Below, piece by piece: positions 22,569 through 23,278 of a DNA stretch of 23,278 nucleotides (positions within the stretch are counted from its first letter, which is position 1; each line of letters starts with the position of its first letter). Origin of the DNA: an uncultured Ideonella sp. (GTDB lineage Bacteria; Pseudomonadota; Gammaproteobacteria; Burkholderiales; Burkholderiaceae); the NCBI GenBank assembly GCA_946479475.1, contig CAMLGG010000057.1, positions 1-23,278 of the forward strand, given 5' to 3'. Under the pieces are notes generated by a model. The model saw nothing but the letters and a program-made list of their open reading frames with translations. It ran no database searches and was not told where the DNA came from. A program made the translations under genes and the position numbers.

Positions 22569-23135
22569 ATGGCTGAACGAAACGGCCGCGTGCCCGCCTG
22601 GGACGCGGCCGTTCGCATTTGCCACTGGGCACTGGCCGCCATCGTGGCCTTCGAGCTCTGGCGCGACGACGGCGACCGGCTGCACCGCGTGATCGGCTAC
22701 GTCGCCGTCGGCCTCGTGGCCTTCAGGCTGGCGTGGACGAGCCTCAGGCCAGGCGGCGGCGGGCTGCGCGCCCTGCGCCCGTCCCCGTCTGCAACGCGCG
22801 CCTACCTTCGCCTGCTCGTCCAGGGGCGGGCGCCCCGCGGCCCGGGCCACGACCCGCTGGGGTTGTGGATGGTCTGGCTGCTCTGGCTGCTGGTGCTGCT
22901 GCTCGGCCTGACGGGATGGATGACCCACCTCGACATGTTCTGGGGCGACGACCGCGTGCAGGCTGTCCATGGCTGGCTGGCCGACACCCTGCTCGCCGCT
23001 GCATGGGTGCACCTGGCCTCGGTGCTCGCGATGAGCCTGCTGTGGAAGGAGAACCTGCCCCTGGCAATGCTGACGGGGCGCAAGCGACCCTTCGGCCCGG
23101 CCGCCCGGCCCGAGCGGCCGCCGCGCGACGGCTGA
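22569..23135 (+). CDS. Cytochrome b561-type diheme membrane protein
   Basis: 188 residues. Four hydrophobic helices and four His in the expected places: His19 (RICHW), His39 (RLHRVIGY), His134 (VHGWLAD) and His148 (WVHLAS). These could bind two b hemes in a four-helix bundle as in the bacterial b561 / Ni-Fe hydrogenase cytochrome b family. The opening VPAWDAAVRICHWALA is the usual start of that family, which supports the ATG at 22569. It should carry electrons between the quinone pool and a periplasmic partner. A very strong hairpin spans codons 5-15 of the gene (see 22581-22613). Confidence 0.92.
   Translation: MAERNGRVPAWDAAVRICHWALAAIVAFELWRDDGDRLHRVIGYVAVGLVAFRLAWTSLRPGGGGLRALRPSPSATRAYLRLLVQGRAPRGPGHDPLGLWMVWLLWLLVLLLGLTGWMTHLDMFWGDDRVQAVHGWLADTLLAAAWVHLASVLAMSLLWKENLPLAMLTGRKRPFGPAARPERPPRDG
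22581..22613 (+). promoter_or_regulatory. Strong hairpin over the first codons of the cytochrome b gene
   Basis: AACGGCCGCGT (22581-22591) pairs perfectly with ACGCGGCCGTT (22603-22613). Three more G-C pairs (CCC with GGG) extend it past one bulged G to a 4-base loop: 14 pairs in all. It begins 12 bases after the ATG and is followed by CGCATTT. It could act as an attenuator or partial terminator after the PepSY gene, or hinder ribosomes at the cytochrome start. Confidence 0.5.
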
Positions 23136-23158
23136 AGCACGCCGGCCCGCGAAGCCGC

Positions 23159-23164
23159 CATACT
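23159..23164 (+). promoter_or_regulatory. Candidate -10 element for the antiporter gene (leaderless start)
   Basis: CATACT (4 of 6 matches) ends exactly 7 bases before the GTG at 23172; no Shine-Dalgarno is visible. The -35 region is poor. Confidence 0.3.
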
Positions 23165-23171
23165 TCGCCCG

Positions 23172-23278
23172 GTGCGGGAGCTCGAACACATCCTCGTCCT
23201 CGTCGTCGCCGCCGTCGCGCTCGCCGCCGCCGCGCGGCGGGCAGGCGCGCCCTACCCGGTGGTCCTGGCGATAGGCGG
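23172..23278 (+). CDS. Start of a probable CPA1-family Na+/H+ antiporter, cut by window edge
   Basis: Only 35 full codons are visible, from a GTG at 23172: VRELEHILVLVVAAVALAAA, then ARRAGAPYPVVLAIGG. A short acidic head, one hydrophobic helix, then R-R-x-G-x-P-Y-P-V-V-L-x-x-G-G is the pattern at the start of bacterial CPA1 (NhaP-like) cation/proton antiporters. The rest of the gene lies beyond the window, so the call rests on this short stretch. Confidence 0.6.
   Translation, partial: MRELEHILVLVVAAVALAAAARRAGAPYPVVLAIG

Noticed and set aside
21711..23189. A 492-codon minus-strand frame opposite the SRPBCC, PepSY and cytochrome b genes
   Set aside because: No motif and biased composition; three convincing genes lie on the plus strand.
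1..23278. tRNA or rRNA genes, CRISPR arrays, insertion sequences, phage or integrase genes
   Set aside because: None was recognised; there are no repeated spacers, no transposase motifs, and the gaps are too short to hold such elements.

Overview
This is a GC-rich window (roughly 70% by eye) packed almost wall to wall with genes, with no intergenic gap above about 160 bases. Gene content and protein style suggest a betaproteobacterium of the Burkholderiales, for example the Rubrivivax/Leptothrix/Ideonella neighbourhood. That placement is an inference from the UbiH-type hydroxylase, the TctDE/QseBC-type two-component pair, the cytochrome genes and codon bias; no rRNA or marker gene is present. 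I see no tRNA, rRNA, CRISPR array, insertion sequence or integrase.

Layout. (1) Bases 1-1231, minus strand: a macro-domain protein followed by a GNAT acetyltransferase cut off by the left edge. (2) Bases 1287-9086: a polyamine/membrane-stress-like cluster on the minus strand. It reads SPFH protein with a SHOCT tail, a zinc-ribbon DUF4178 protein, DUF350, then (after a break) a membrane-anchored spermidine-synthase-like enzyme, an exported FAD amine-oxidase-like lipoprotein and a DUF4337 membrane protein. A phytanoyl-CoA-dioxygenase-like gene sits inside the cluster on the opposite strand, splitting it. (3) Bases 9176-10453, plus strand: a UbiH/COQ6-type hydroxylase. (4) Bases 10472-13306, minus strand: two tandem, paralogous exported TPR proteins.

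(5) Bases 13396-17932: a redox block. On the minus strand are an outer-membrane barrel carrying one N-terminal c-heme site (Cyc2-like fused cytochrome-porin architecture) and a small class I cytochrome c. Divergent from them on the plus strand are a tetraheme NapC/NirT/CymA-type cytochrome and an OmpR-type regulator with its sensor kinase. The divergent gap contains a perfect 15-bp inverted repeat. Together these could form a complete electron path from quinone pool to cell surface or the reverse, and this is the most interesting system in the window. (6) Bases 17943-21615, minus strand: a tight operon of GMC oxidoreductase, gluconate-2-dehydrogenase-subunit-3-like protein, DUF1080 (3-keto-disaccharide hydrolase family) lipoprotein and a GNAT acetyltransferase. 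It looks like a 3-keto-glycoside oxidation and cleavage module. (7) Bases 21765-23278, plus strand: an SRPBCC/AHSA1 protein, a PepSY protein, a cytochrome b561-type protein whose first codons form a very strong hairpin, and the start of a probable CPA1 Na+/H+ antiporter.

All functions are read from motifs and remembered family features; no database search was run.
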